Counted from the first letter of the stretch, positions 9,272-18,528 are shown. The stretch: DNA of 64,000 bases from Nodularia sp. LEGE 06071 (GCF_015207755.1 NZ_JADEWH010000004.1:62001-126000), one strand, 5' to 3'. Made by a program: numbers and translations. The notes: generated from the letters alone by a model not told the origin.

Positions 9272-11386
9272 TTATCCCAACAAGTTCAACCCAGCAGCGC
9301 CTAACCAACCTAAAAGTTTCACAAAAATCGGCTTGGCTGTTGTCCAAAGTTGCCGACTAGCATCTACAGTCTTAGTGGTTTTTTCAATCGTTGTTGCCAC
9401 ACTTGTTAAACGCTCCAATGCTCGTTGTTTATTTGGTTCTTCTTTATCTGTGGCTTTCTTCGCGGCATTCAAATCTTCTATTACTTCTTCTTTAGTATCT
9501 GCGGGTAATTCTGAACCTTTAATCAAAGTTTCCAGTTCTGCCATCAACTTGACAACATCATCTTTAGTTAATGATGATTCACCATCTGCACCTGTGTGGT
9601 TTTTTTGTGTGACTTGATTACCATCACCAAAGACAGCTTGATTATTATCACCTTGCAAGTTATTGACATTACCGCCAACAGAACCACCAATTGAAAACCC
9701 ACCGGGATTATTATTCATAGCACTTACCTCTTGTATTTGTGTACTGGAATAAAAATGAGGACGCTCTAGCGCCGTCATCACCATATTCTCTAACCTACTA
9801 ATTTGATTATCTTTTTCTGCTAATAGTAATTTAATTTGTGCCTCTGGCAAACCTTTAAGCTGATTGTAAGTGTCAAAATATTCTGCACTCAATTCGGATT
9901 TATCAGCAGTAGGGGCAGTTTTAGTCCGCAGCAAAAACTTATCCTGTCCTCGTTTTTCCATGGACACAATTTCTAATTCGGCTTCTGGATGATTCTCAGC
10001 TAATTGCTTAAAAGAAATTGCCACAGCACGGGGGTCAACACCTTGGTTATGATAGAGGTCGAGGGTGTCGAAGATGGGTTGAATGAAATCAGCAAATTCT
10101 CCATCTGCAAAAACCTCTTTGTTATTATCTGGTTTGCGGAGGGGGTTAGGCTTTTCTTTGGTAGGAAGATGCATATAAACGTATTCACATCTCACACCAT
10201 CAAACTTGGTATTGTTGGTAATCCCCCAATCTTGAATGTATGCTCCGGTGAGAGTAGCGCCAGTAAAATCAGTTCCATCCAGTTGGCTTTGGACTAATTT
10301 GGCTCTGGATAAATCTGCATCCTGTAAGTTAGCTCCACTTAAATTTGCGCCGATAAAGTTGGCATCTGTTAAAATGAACCCTTTTAAATTGACACCCCGC
10401 AAATCTTGACGCTCAAAGTTCATCTCTTGTCCTGCACCTGTAAATAACAATTGTTGTAGTTGTGCATTATCAAGGTAAGTGAAACCAGGGCGTACACGGT
10501 TGAGTTTTTTTGTTTTTTGGAAACAGGTACGAATCAGAGTTGCTTTTCTGAAATCTGTACTTTTGAGTGTGGCTGCTGTGAAGTTAGCATCAGTTAAATC
10601 AGCACGACGAAAGCTTGTACCACCAAAAGCAGCAAACGCAACAGCATTTTTTTGAATCAAAGAAAACTTTTCATCGCCTTTCATGGCTCGCCAAGCAATG
10701 TAGGCACTAAATAAAGTTCCACCAACGGCTGCGGCTCCGGCGATGGCTGCGGCTCCGGCGAAGGCTGCGGCTGCGGCGATGGCTCCGGCGAAGGCTGCGG
10801 CGATGGCTCCGGCGAAGGCTGCGGCGATGGCTCCGGCGAAGGCTCCGACGATGGCGATGGCTGCGGCTCCGACGATGGCTGCGGCGATGGCTGCGGCGAT
10901 GGCGATGGCTCCGACTCCGGCGATGACTCCGGCTGCGGCTTCGGCGAAGGCTCCGACGATGGCTGCGGCTGCGGCTGCGGCGATGATGGCTCCGGCGAAG
11001 GCGAAGGCGAAGGCGATGGCGATGGCGATGGCGGAGTTTAATCCTTGGACAAGGATAACTATGAAAACAATAATGACTACTATTAAGGCAGTCCAACCTC
11101 CAATCTGATTTTCTATGTCTGAACTGTCAAATATCAAAGATATTAAGTATCCAGTGAAGGCTGAGAAAAATCCAGAAATTGCAGATAACAACCACGAAAC
11201 AGCAACTAGAAAAATCGCCCAACGTTTTTGTAGTCCGCATTGAGCATGGCTGAAGTTGGCATTTTTGAGATTAGCCCCAGTGAAATTTGCTCCTCTGATA
11301 TCTGCATAGCTAAAATCTGCACCCTCAAGTTTTTGACCTTTAAAGGAGCGCCCACGGAGATTTTTACCGGAGTAATCCTGGTGCAT
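9272..11386 (-). CDS. Pentapeptide-repeat membrane protein with a long Ala-rich repeat tract
   Basis: The 704-residue protein has several parts: (1) pentapeptide repeats at 5-48 (A(D/N)F/L pattern); (2) hydrophobic helices at about 56-85 and 99-115; (3) an Ala/Ile/Phe/Gly-only tract at about 118-221 made of AFAGAIAA-type units; (4) more pentapeptide repeats at about 258-290 and 325-390. The rest is a hydrophilic C-terminal half with a coiled-coil stretch (AEKDNQISRLENMV), an Asn/Gly-rich motif NNLQGDNNQAVFGDGNQV near 586-603 and a Lys/Glu helical end. Pentapeptide repeats fold as right-handed beta helices. The function is unknown; the GDNN-type motif also occurs in cyanobacterial effector-like proteins, to my knowledge. 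ATG 11386 opens directly on the first pentapeptide block. Confidence 0.85.
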   Translation of the reverse strand: MHQDYSGKNLRGRSFKGQKLEGADFSYADIRGANFTGANLKNANFSHAQCGLQKRWAIFLVAVSWLLSAISGFFSAFTGYLISLIFDSSDIENQIGGWTALIVVIIVFIVILVQGLNSAIAIAIAFAFAFAGAIIAAAAAAAIVGAFAEAAAGVIAGVGAIAIAAAIAAAIVGAAAIAIVGAFAGAIAAAFAGAIAAAFAGAIAAAAAFAGAAAIAGAAAVGGTLFSAYIAWRAMKGDEKFSLIQKNAVAFAAFGGTSFRRADLTDANFTAATLKSTDFRKATLIRTCFQKTKKLNRVRPGFTYLDNAQLQQLLFTGAGQEMNFERQDLRGVNLKGFILTDANFIGANLSGANLQDADLSRAKLVQSQLDGTDFTGATLTGAYIQDWGITNNTKFDGVRCEYVYMHLPTKEKPNPLRKPDNNKEVFADGEFADFIQPIFDTLDLYHNQGVDPRAVAISFKQLAENHPEAELEIVSMEKRGQDKFLLRTKTAPTADKSELSAEYFDTYNQLKGLPEAQIKLLLAEKDNQISRLENMVMTALERPHFYSSTQIQEVSAMNNNPGGFSIGGSVGGNVNNLQGDNNQAVFGDGNQVTQKNHTGADGESSLTKDDVVKLMAELETLIKGSELPADTKEEVIEDLNAAKKATDKEEPNKQRALERLTSVATTIEKTTKTVDASRQLWTTAKPIFVKLLGWLGAAGLNLLG
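10724..11035. repeat. Low-complexity GC-rich repeat tract coding the Ala-rich segment
   Basis: About 310 bp is built of hexamer-like units (GGCTGC, GGCGAT, GGCTCC, GGCGAA) in higher-order 24-bp repeats, clearest near 10770-10850. It encodes about 104 residues made almost entirely of Ala, Ile, Phe, Gly and Val on the minus strand. Because of the repeat, other frames on both strands are also open here; they are by-products, not genes. Confidence 0.9.
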
Positions 11387-11431
11387 AGATTAATTCGTAA
11401 TTTGTATTTGAAGGAGCGCCCACGGCGATTT
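11343..11431. repeat. Short direct duplication at the 5' end of the pentapeptide gene
   Basis: AAGGAGCGCCCACGG followed by GATTT-like sequence occurs at 11343-11363 (coding LRGRSFKG near the start) and again at 11411-11431, 68 bp apart, upstream of the start codon. The outer copy reads NRRGRSFKY in another frame, so it looks like a frame-broken duplicate of the first pentapeptides. Confidence 0.7.
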
Positions 11432-11571
11432 AACAGGTGATCGATATTCTGATACACCTTTAGTATGTATTTTTTCGGTTTTTAGGGCAATATTTTGTTT
11501 TTTATCCGAGAAATCCTCGTTTCCAGTTTCTACCTGCAAAGACTCTACAGGTGCAAACATTGAGAGGCTCA

Positions 11572-11606
11572 GATCCCCGACTTCTTCAAGAAGTCGGGGA
11601 TCTTTA
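11572..11606. repeat. GATCCCCGACTT hairpin repeat, copy 2
   Basis: The arms GATCCCCGACTTCTT (11572-11586) and AAGAAGTCGGGGATC (11588-11602) are perfect, followed by TTTATTTG. The 5' flank GAGAGGCTC is shared with copy 3 at 30725. It lies between the divergent pentapeptide and phosphotransferase genes, where a terminator for neither would be expected. Confidence 0.9.
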
Positions 11607-11683
11607 TTTGTTGTTTGTGTTCTTAAAACCAGAAATATGAGTATGATGCCATAATTCAGCAATACGGAGATAAAAAAGTTCCT

Positions 11684-13195
11684 ATGCTGGATACACTCGA
11701 TTTAACACTTTCCTTAGATAAAGCCACCTATAAGTCAGAAATTGATCGGCTGATGCATCAACTGCGAGAACTGCAAAATGCCTGTAGGGATAAAAAATTA
11801 CCTGTAGTCGTGGTCTTGGAAGGGTGGGCTGCTTCTGGTAAGGGTGCGTTGGTGAAGCAAATGGTTTCTTACATGGACCCCCGTGGATTTAAAGTACATC
11901 CTATCTGGCCACCGAGTGAAGAAGAACGCAAATATCCCTTCCTGTGGAGATTCTGGGAAAAATTACCCGCCCAAGGTAATATCAGTTTTTTCTATCACAG
12001 TTGGTATACTCATGTTTTAGAAGAACGCTTATTTGAGCGCGTAGGAATAGATCAAGTTCCCACTGTGATCAAATTAATGGGGCAAATTAATTCCTTTGAG
12101 CGTCAAATGGTGGATGATGGAGCTGCGATCGCTAAATTTTGGTTGCATCTAAGTCGTAAAGAATTGAAAAGTCGTTTAAAAGACTACGCCAAAGATGAAT
12201 TAACCGCTTGGCGAGTGCGAAAAGAAGACTGGAAGCAAGCAAAACACTATGACCGCTACGCCACCTTTGCGGAAGAAATGCTCGTGCAAACTAGTACTGG
12301 GGTTGCACCTTGGACTTTAGTCGAGGCTGACTCTGAACGGTGGGTGCAGGTGAAGGTACTCACCCATCTGACTACTACCTTGACTGCTGCTTTAGATAGG
12401 CTGAAAATTCAGCTTCCCGCTCCCGCTTTACCTGCACAGACGCAATTAGAAACCACCGAGTCAGACTTACTAGCGCAAGTTGATTTGAGCTTAAGCCTTT
12501 CAGAAACCGAATACGAAGAGCAATTAGCCAACGAACAGGTAAAACTACGCAAGTTACAATTAAGCATCCACAAGCATCAAATTCCTGTCCTGGTGATGTT
12601 TGAAGGCTGGGATGCAGCAGGTAAAGGCGGGGCGATTAAGCGGCTAACCGATATTCTCGATCCTCGGAGTTACTTTGTGCATCCCTTTGCTGCGCCCACA
12701 GATGAAGAAAAAGTTCATCATTACCTCTGGCGATTTTGGCGCAGATTACCCACATCTGGGATAATTGGGATTTTTGACCGTTCCTGGTATGGAAGGGTGT
12801 TAGTGGAGCGTGTGGAAGGCTTTGCTTCGGAAATCGAGTGGCGCAGAGCCTACCGCGAAATTAATGAATTTGAGTCTCAGTTAACCAGTGCAGGCTATGT
12901 TTTAGTCAAGTTTTGGCTACACATTAGCCCAGAGGAACAACTTCAACGTTTTACAGACCGTCAAAATGATCCTTTTAAGCAGTATAAGCTGACCGATGAA
13001 GACTGGCGCAATCGGGAAAAGTGGAGTCATTACGATGTCGCCGTAAATCAGGCAATTCAGCGCACCACCACCGCCACGTCTCCTTGGACAATTGTTCCTG
13101 CTAATGACAAATATTATGCCAGAGTCAAGGTCATTGAAACTGTTGTGGAAGCCATTGAGGCGGAATTAAAACGTCGTAAGCAGAGTGATAACTAA
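11684..13195 (+). CDS. pap: Tandem-domain PPK2 polyphosphate:AMP phosphotransferase
   Basis: The 503-residue protein has two PPK2 (polyphosphate kinase 2) domains. The C-terminal one is complete: Walker A GWDAAGKGG at about 308-316, lid region, and the DRSWYGRVLVERV block. The N-terminal one keeps GWAASGKG (47-54), but its DRSWYGR block is altered to YHSWYTH. In characterised two-domain class II PPK2 enzymes only the C-terminal domain is catalytic. The reaction makes ADP from AMP with polyphosphate as donor. The GNAT gene follows after 8 bp. A polyphosphate glucokinase gene lies 5.3 kb downstream. ATG 11684 has a purine-rich leader (GGAGATAAAAAAG). Confidence 0.92.
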   Translation: MLDTLDLTLSLDKATYKSEIDRLMHQLRELQNACRDKKLPVVVVLEGWAASGKGALVKQMVSYMDPRGFKVHPIWPPSEEERKYPFLWRFWEKLPAQGNISFFYHSWYTHVLEERLFERVGIDQVPTVIKLMGQINSFERQMVDDGAAIAKFWLHLSRKELKSRLKDYAKDELTAWRVRKEDWKQAKHYDRYATFAEEMLVQTSTGVAPWTLVEADSERWVQVKVLTHLTTTLTAALDRLKIQLPAPALPAQTQLETTESDLLAQVDLSLSLSETEYEEQLANEQVKLRKLQLSIHKHQIPVLVMFEGWDAAGKGGAIKRLTDILDPRSYFVHPFAAPTDEEKVHHYLWRFWRRLPTSGIIGIFDRSWYGRVLVERVEGFASEIEWRRAYREINEFESQLTSAGYVLVKFWLHISPEEQLQRFTDRQNDPFKQYKLTDEDWRNREKWSHYDVAVNQAIQRTTTATSPWTIVPANDKYYARVKVIETVVEAIEAELKRRKQSDN

Positions 13196-13203
13196 AATCC
13201 AGG

Positions 13204-14148
13204 ATGATGAATACTTCAATTCGCCTACTACAAGCTAATGATTTAGCCACAGCTGACCATATATTTCGGCTGGCTTTTGGTACTTTTGTCGGACTACCTG
13301 AACCAACTGAGTTTTACGGGGATGCAACTTTTTTTTCTCACCGTTGGAAAACTAATCCCAATGCTGCTTTCGCTGCTGAGGTGGATGGTAAATTAGTTGG
13401 GTCTAATTTAGTGATTAATTGGGGTAGCTTTGGCTATTTTGGACCTTTAAGCATTCATCCTGACCTTTGGAACCAAGGCTTAGGCCAACGTCTGATTGAA
13501 CCTGCGATCGCTTGCTTTACTGATTGGAATACTCAACTATCAGGACTCTTTACTTTTGCTCAAAGTCCTAAGCATCATGCACTATACCAGAAATTTGGGT
13601 ATCGGTTGCGTTTTCTGACTGTGATTTTGGCAAAGTCAGTACAGTCATCTCAGCCATTACCCCCAGGTGCAAGATTCTCCCAAATGACGGCAGATGAACG
13701 TAGGGAATGTATCAAAGCAAGTTGTCAACTCACTGATTCCATCTATCAGGGGTTAGATGTATCACAAGAAATTCAGATAGTTCAAGACCAAGAACTAGGA
13801 GATACCATCTTTTTATGGGATGATTCAGGCTTGCTAGGATTTGCGGTCTGTCATGCTGGGGCAGGTACGGAAGCAGGTAGTAATACTTGCTTTGTCAAAT
13901 TTGGTGCAGTGCGATCTGGAATTAATGCCGGACAATGTTTTGAGCAATTATTGAATTTGTGTGAAGCATTGACTGTAACTCTGGGGATGTCTCGCTTAGT
14001 TGCAGGAATTAATACTAGTCGAGAGTCAGCTTACTTGAAAATGTTGGCTTGTGGTTTTCGTAGTGACATCATTGGAGTGGCAATGCATAAACCCAATGAC
14101 CCTGGATATAATCGCCCAGATGTTTTTGCTCTCGATGATTGGCGCTAG
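13204..14148 (+). CDS. GNAT-family N-acetyltransferase
   Basis: The 314-residue protein has an N-terminal GNAT domain (about 1-140). It includes the beta strand FGPLSIHPDLWNQGLGQRL, whose QGLGQR is the acetyl-CoA pyrophosphate-binding loop, and SPKHHALYQKFGY. A second domain follows (about 150-305) that looks like a weaker GNAT-like half (FVKFGAVRSG, NTSRESAYLKMLACGF). The substrate is unknown. It starts 8 bp after the PPK2 gene (ATG 13204 or 13207), so the two are probably co-transcribed. Confidence 0.85.
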   Translation: MMNTSIRLLQANDLATADHIFRLAFGTFVGLPEPTEFYGDATFFSHRWKTNPNAAFAAEVDGKLVGSNLVINWGSFGYFGPLSIHPDLWNQGLGQRLIEPAIACFTDWNTQLSGLFTFAQSPKHHALYQKFGYRLRFLTVILAKSVQSSQPLPPGARFSQMTADERRECIKASCQLTDSIYQGLDVSQEIQIVQDQELGDTIFLWDDSGLLGFAVCHAGAGTEAGSNTCFVKFGAVRSGINAGQCFEQLLNLCEALTVTLGMSRLVAGINTSRESAYLKMLACGFRSDIIGVAMHKPNDPGYNRPDVFALDDWR

Positions 14149-14602
14149 TACCTCGGTGCAGAAGTCATATTAAGTCCGGTGAATTAGTTACGATCACCAC
14201 AGTAGTTTCGATGTTTTACTATTAGACATCTAGTGATAAAGAATATAGAGACGTGAGATATCACGTCTCTACAAGAGTTTTATCAAAAGCATATTTAAAT
14301 TCGGGCGGTATCTATTGATGAACGCAGATATTCTGGACTCTGATGGCACATTTTTTATATAGCTGCACCACGCCAGCTATCACAATGCATATAGGATTGC
14401 GATAACTATGCTAATAATTTCCCAACCGCGTGAATTTTCCCATCCAGTTATCTATAATAGAGATATATTTAGATAAAATATTGCTTCAAAAAAAATCTTC
14501 TTTAGAAAATACATCTGTTTGACGTTAGGAATATATTCCTTAATTGCTCTCCTTATGAATTGAGTTGCCTTTTCTAAAGTGCCTATATAAAGGATACTCC
14601 TA
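14149..14602. other. Intergenic region with a perfect hairpin, no gene seen
   Basis: The clear element is AGAGACGTGA (14247-14256), loop GATA, TCACGTCTCT (14261-14270), a perfect 10-bp hairpin of the GTAGAGACGT type common in cyanobacterial intergenic DNA. A weaker relative (AGAGAC..GTCTCT) lies at 45099-45120. The rest is AT-rich and probably contains the promoter of the Crp-type gene. Confidence 0.7.
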
Positions 14603-15340
14603 ATGTCAATAGATAATCATGCCCTGGAGTCGAGAACAAATCGTTTGCTTGCTGCTCTGCCTGATGTTGAATATGAGCGCCTGATTCCTCACTTAAATCC
14701 TGTGTCACTACCATTTGGTAAGGTTCTGATAGAGTCAGAAGAACTGATTACAGATGTTTATTTCCCTCATAAGGCAGTAGTTTCTTTATTAACAATTATG
14801 GAAAGCGGGTCTTCTGTGGAAGTCGGTATAGTGAGCAACGAAGGTATGGTGGGTATCCCGATAATTTTGGGAAGCAACCAATCAACCACCAAAGCAATTG
14901 TGCAAGTCCCCGACGGTGGTTTGCAGATGAAAGCAGATGTATTGAAAAGTGAGTTTGATCGGGGTGGTGTACTGCAAAATATCCTACTGCGCTACTTCCA
15001 AACTCTATATACTCAAGTTTCACAAGGAGCCGGCTGCAATCGCCTCCATACCCTGGAGCAACGCCTCGCCCGTTGGCTATTAACTGTCTCTGACCGCATG
15101 GAATCAGATGATTTTCCACTCACGCAAGAATTCATTGCCCAGATGCTAGGTGTACGCCGTTCTGGTGTGACGGTGGCTGCTAAAACTTTGAGCCAAGAGG
15201 GAATTATTCACTATAGCCGTGGTAATATTAGCATCCAGAATCGAAAGGCTTTAGAAGCTACTTCTTGTGAATGTTATCAGGTAATGAAAGACGAGTTTGA
15301 TCGACTTTTGGGCAAAGGATCTGATCGCCGGGACAAATAA
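14603..15340 (+). CDS. Crp/Fnr-family transcriptional regulator
   Basis: The 245-residue protein has a cyclic-nucleotide-binding-like fold at about 15-140 (VSLPFGKVLIESEELITDVYFP..GIVSNEGMVG). A dimer helix and a C-terminal winged helix follow, with the recognition helix in FIAQMLGVRRSGVTVAAKTL (about 190-209). The pattern matches the Crp-like regulators lacking an obvious cAMP-binding Arg that are frequent in bacteria. Effector and targets are unknown. The single-domain receiver gene follows 128 bp downstream on the same strand; they may be functionally linked but co-transcription is uncertain. Confidence 0.9.
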   Translation: MSIDNHALESRTNRLLAALPDVEYERLIPHLNPVSLPFGKVLIESEELITDVYFPHKAVVSLLTIMESGSSVEVGIVSNEGMVGIPIILGSNQSTTKAIVQVPDGGLQMKADVLKSEFDRGGVLQNILLRYFQTLYTQVSQGAGCNRLHTLEQRLARWLLTVSDRMESDDFPLTQEFIAQMLGVRRSGVTVAAKTLSQEGIIHYSRGNISIQNRKALEATSCECYQVMKDEFDRLLGKGSDRRDK

Positions 15341-15468
15341 ATATTTTGCGGTTGTTATGTGCGAAACCGGACAGACACCCAATGTTCAGTTTGTGTAACC
15401 TATAAATTGTTGTGCAATTGAATGCCGTTGCTACTCAGGGTGTGATAACTACACGAGGGTAATATTTA

Positions 15469-15912
15469 ATGTATACTCAATCCATCTCAGTTGAAGGTTT
15501 ACGCTTGCTGGTTGTTGATGATGATGCTGACACAAGACAAATTTTAAATATCCTATTTGAATTAGAAGGAGCGAAGGTGATAGCTGTAGCTTCGGCAAGT
15601 GAAGCTCTAGAAGTAATATCTCAATTTCAGCCTGACATTTTAATTAGTGACATCTATCTATCTGATGAAGATGCCTACTCCTTGCTACCAAAAGTTAGAG
15701 ATTTGATGGCAGCTGAAGGAAAAGTGATTCCCGCTATTGCGGTAACAGGATCTGCGCGGGAAGAAGACCGCATATATGCATTTTCTTCCGGTTTTCAAAC
15801 ACACTTATGCAAACCGATAAACTTAGATGAATTAGTCAATGAGGTTGCTAGTCTGACTAGATGCAAGCCAGCTATTTGTTTGGCAGGCGAACTGACTTGT
15901 CATTCCTGGTAA
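15469..15912 (+). CDS. Single-domain response regulator (receiver only)
   Basis: The protein has 147 residues and one receiver domain. The acidic pocket is LLVVDDDADT near 13-22, the phospho-acceptor Asp is in ILISDIYLSDEDAY, the Thr is in AVTGSA and the Lys is in HLCKPI. There is no output domain, only a short tail (CKPAICLAGELTCHSW). Such proteins act as phosphorelay intermediates or by binding partners. The cognate kinase is not in the neighbourhood. It starts at ATG 15469. Confidence 0.93.
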   Translation: MYTQSISVEGLRLLVVDDDADTRQILNILFELEGAKVIAVASASEALEVISQFQPDILISDIYLSDEDAYSLLPKVRDLMAAEGKVIPAIAVTGSAREEDRIYAFSSGFQTHLCKPINLDELVNEVASLTRCKPAICLAGELTCHSW

Positions 15913-16829
15913 TATTTAGCCAAATTATCATTTTTCTCTGTTATTTTGTGGGGTAGGCATCTTCTTCTTGCCGGAATGTATGAAGCGTGTTAGCGTCACG
16001 GCGAGCAGAGTGATTCCCATCCCACGAGTCAATTTGGCATTTTTCTTGATTGGTCTGTCCCTGATCAGTAGATTCAGCGTTGTATTTTGATTGCAGTAAA
16101 AAACACTTTCGTAATTTCAATATTTATGAGTTATGGTAAAAAAATAAAAAATACAGGTTTGAAATAGTTCCACAAATTGGAAAATAATAATTAATTGAGA
16201 TTAATTATATTGCTCTTATGAAATACCAATATGATACTAAAGAAATTAATGGTATGATAAATATCATAAGTAGTTTTTCTAGTTTGTCAGGTATGGATTC
16301 ATCTGCGTCTATGTTCTTCTATGGGCGGTTAATTTTTGCTGATTACTGACAAATGTCGAAATAGCTATACAAGTAGGTGGTTCAATTGAATATCAGATGT
16401 AGTGCGGACATTTTTCCCGCAAGTGAGATATTGGCACTACGGTTATCTAGGAATTAATTACATCCTGCTACTGAGATTTAATCGAAACAGATTAGTTCCT
16501 ATATGAAACTGCAAAAGGATTAGTATTTTTTGAGACAAACCTTAACTGTAACTATGTTTACTTGTCCGACTTGTATGTGGTGATAGAAGTCGCAAAAATC
16601 TAACTCTTGTCATATATTCAGTTTTATCCTTTGCATAGTTGCAAATTAAAGCTTTGAGGTTCCTAGCGCCTAAAAAATTTCAACTTAGCTGGTCTAAAAT
16701 GTAGCGCACAGTATTGACAATCTAAAAATAATCGAATAACAAGGTGGCAGCACATAAAAAAATGCATTAGCTCACCCCTGCCACAAAACTCAGCAAAGCT
16801 CTTAACAAAAAATCACGTAATTAAGATAA
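15913..16829. other. Long AT-rich intergenic region without a convincing gene
   Basis: No frame here has both a good start and a protein-like composition. A short minus-strand frame of about 60 codons near 15940-16120 lacks ATG and is not supported. An interrupted inverted repeat, GTAGTGC (16399-16405) and GCACTAC (16434-16440), encloses a smaller GCGG..CCGC stem. It could be a structured RNA or a repeat, but nothing confirms transcription. Confidence 0.6.
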
Positions 16830-17069
16830 ATGATGCCACAAAATACTGACCACAAAGCTGCCAATTCAGCAGAGCAAGCCATCGCCTACAAAGCACGTCT
16901 GAATTCTTGGGCGATCGCTCGTTTACTTCCTAATGCACAACGGGAGATTGTGGCTCATTTCCGGACTCGTTCTGATGCAGATGGTTATATGCAACATTTA
17001 ATGCAAACAACGCCTCATGCTTCGTTCATGGTGGTTTTTGATTGTCAACGCGAAGAAGCTGTGATTTAA
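16830..17069 (+). CDS. Small protein of unknown function
   Basis: The protein is 79 residues with ATG at 16830 or 16833. It has a hydrophilic N-terminus, then a compact segment (AIARLLPNAQREIVAHFRTRSDADGYMQHL and SFMVVFDCQRE) reading as a helix-strand fold; the HFRTRSDADGYMQ pattern suggests a small soluble domain. It lies alone between a long intergenic region and a minus-strand gene. I recognise no family, but the composition and a HIP1 site in frame (coding WAIAR) support a real gene. Confidence 0.6.
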   Translation: MMPQNTDHKAANSAEQAIAYKARLNSWAIARLLPNAQREIVAHFRTRSDADGYMQHLMQTTPHASFMVVFDCQREEAVI

Positions 17070-17145
17070 GGTTCTGATTCAGGCGATCGCACTTGCAGGG
17101 TAATTAATTAGGCGATCGCCTTTCTCATGGCACAATTAGGAGAAC

Positions 17146-17346
17146 TTAACGGGATTCAGTTCCCTGGTTGGGGCTACCGGCAACAGTATCTTCTCCTGGT
17201 GCTTCAGGTTTAGCACTGTCTTTAGCATCACTTTGAGCAGCATTGCCAGTCTTGCGAATTTCCGGTTCAATAGGAGTTTGATAACCACCAGAAGCTCTGG
17301 GAGTAGTTTCTTGACTATCAGATTTATTCTTTTGTTTTTCCGACAT
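17146..17346 (-). CDS. Small disordered hydrophilic protein
   Basis: The protein is 66 residues from ATG at 17344-17346 (MSEKQKNKSDSQ). A longer version from 17388 is possible but less natural. It is rich in Ser, Glu, Pro, Lys and Gly, with no hydrophobic segment, so it is probably intrinsically disordered. A short conserved-looking block is RASGGYQTPIEPEIRKTG. No family is recognised. Composition resembles the other hydrophilic protein at 47701-48108, though I see no clear homology. Confidence 0.5.
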   Translation of the reverse strand: MSEKQKNKSDSQETTPRASGGYQTPIEPEIRKTGNAAQSDAKDSAKPEAPGEDTVAGSPNQGTESR

Positions 17347-17512
17347 AATTGCAGTCCTATCATTTAATCTTGCAGCTATTTTAAGCAACTCATAAGTATA
17401 AATTTATCTATCTACAATGTGATTATGGCTGATTGATTCCTCTGTCGTAAGGATTGTTCAGTTCTACCCACACCAGCTTTCAAGCTAAATTAAATAAAAC
17501 AGACAGGAAACG

Positions 17513-18322
17513 TCAATGATTATCCGGTTTGGGTAGTTCATAAGCGTAAATATCTTGAATAGCTTGTACCCAACCATTAGAAACAGATTCGAGGATGCGA
17601 TCGCCTTTTTCCTTCGTTGCGGTGGTTGCGTCGCCAATTACGCCACTTTTACTGACATCTCGCGTCGCCCAAGACACAGGTAACTTCCCCTCTAAACTTA
17701 GTAAAGTGCTTTGGGTTGGTTCTGGGGGATACTCCGCCACAGCTTGCTCCATTTTTACCTGTTCTGGCAAAATCGCCAACATAATGCTAGTTTCAGCATC
17801 TCCGGCGTGCATTCCTTGGGCTGCTTCCTTGGGTGTCAATAATTCTTTAGTAATATGAGGCACACGCCAAGTAAACAAAGGAAACACCAAAAAGTCATCA
17901 TATTGAATGTGCAAATCCCGCGCCACCATTTGCATAACTTGGGGTTGTCCACCGTGGGAATTCATTAACACCAATTTTCTAAACCCAGCCCGGTAGATAC
18001 TTTCACCCATTTCCATCATGATTGCTGTCAGGGTTTGAGTACTTAAAGTTATCGTTCCAGGAAAATGCCAATGCTCATTTGATTTACCATAATAGAGGGT
18101 GGGTAAAGCATAGGCGGGAATACTAGAATCCAGCTTTTTCAGGGCGGCTCCCAGAACTCCTACACCAATAGCAGCATCAACAATCAGTGGTAAATGAGGG
18201 CCATGTTGTTCAATCGCCCCGACTGGTTGAATGATGACCACATTTTCCTTATTCGGCATAGCCTGAATATCAGTCCAAGTTAGGTAGGGAAAAAATCGTT
18301 CTGGGGGAATAAAGCTGTGCAT
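17513..18322 (-). CDS. Creatininase-family amidohydrolase
   Basis: The 269-residue protein matches the creatininase fold (creatinine amidohydrolase / MftE / FAPy deformylase family). Metal-ligand motifs are visible: PVGAIEQHGPHLPL near residues 33-46, the Asp in VDAAIG, NSHGG near 120-124 and HAGDAETS near 172-179. Members hydrolyse cyclic amides; in cyanobacteria the substrate is mostly unknown. It is transcribed away from the polyphosphate glucokinase gene, with a repeat-bearing 206-bp gap between them. Confidence 0.9.
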   Translation of the reverse strand: MHSFIPPERFFPYLTWTDIQAMPNKENVVIIQPVGAIEQHGPHLPLIVDAAIGVGVLGAALKKLDSSIPAYALPTLYYGKSNEHWHFPGTITLSTQTLTAIMMEMGESIYRAGFRKLVLMNSHGGQPQVMQMVARDLHIQYDDFLVFPLFTWRVPHITKELLTPKEAAQGMHAGDAETSIMLAILPEQVKMEQAVAEYPPEPTQSTLLSLEGKLPVSWATRDVSKSGVIGDATTATKEKGDRILESVSNGWVQAIQDIYAYELPKPDNH

Positions 18323-18450
18323 TTTACTACTCTCGCGTCATTGTTATGTTAACGAGATTTGAAGAAGTAGGGGAGAAGAGGAACGGGGGCAGGGTGCAGA
18401 GGAGAAGAGGAATGGTTGTTAAGTAACCGGAAGTTTAAAGTAATTTCTTA

Positions 18451-18497
18451 CTCCCCCCTGCTCCCTGCTCCCTGCACCCCTGCCTCTTCACTCCCCA
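18451..18497. repeat. Short tandem repeats of the CCCTGCT type (STRR)
   Basis: Units such as CTCCCTG recur (CCCTGCTCCCTGCTCCCTGCACCCCTGC). A partly complementary purine-rich stretch of the same kind lies at about 18365-18415. These heptamer arrays are a hallmark of heterocystous cyanobacteria. Confidence 0.8.
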
Positions 18498-18528
18498 GTA
18501 CACCAAGCAGTAGGAAGGACAAAACTCA

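Noticed and set aside
10707-11108. Open frames on both strands (Ala/Met/Pro-rich on plus, Arg/Ser/His-rich on minus) inside the Ala-rich tract
   Set aside because: They result from the tandem repeat DNA of the pentapeptide gene; composition is not that of independent proteins.
11390-11662. Minus-strand frame of 90 codons upstream of the pentapeptide gene
   Set aside because: It reads through the GATCCCCGACTT hairpin and the duplicated 5' segment; no domain or ribosome-binding site.
15940-16120. About 60-codon minus-strand frame in the long intergenic region
   Set aside because: No ATG, no ribosome-binding site and atypical composition.
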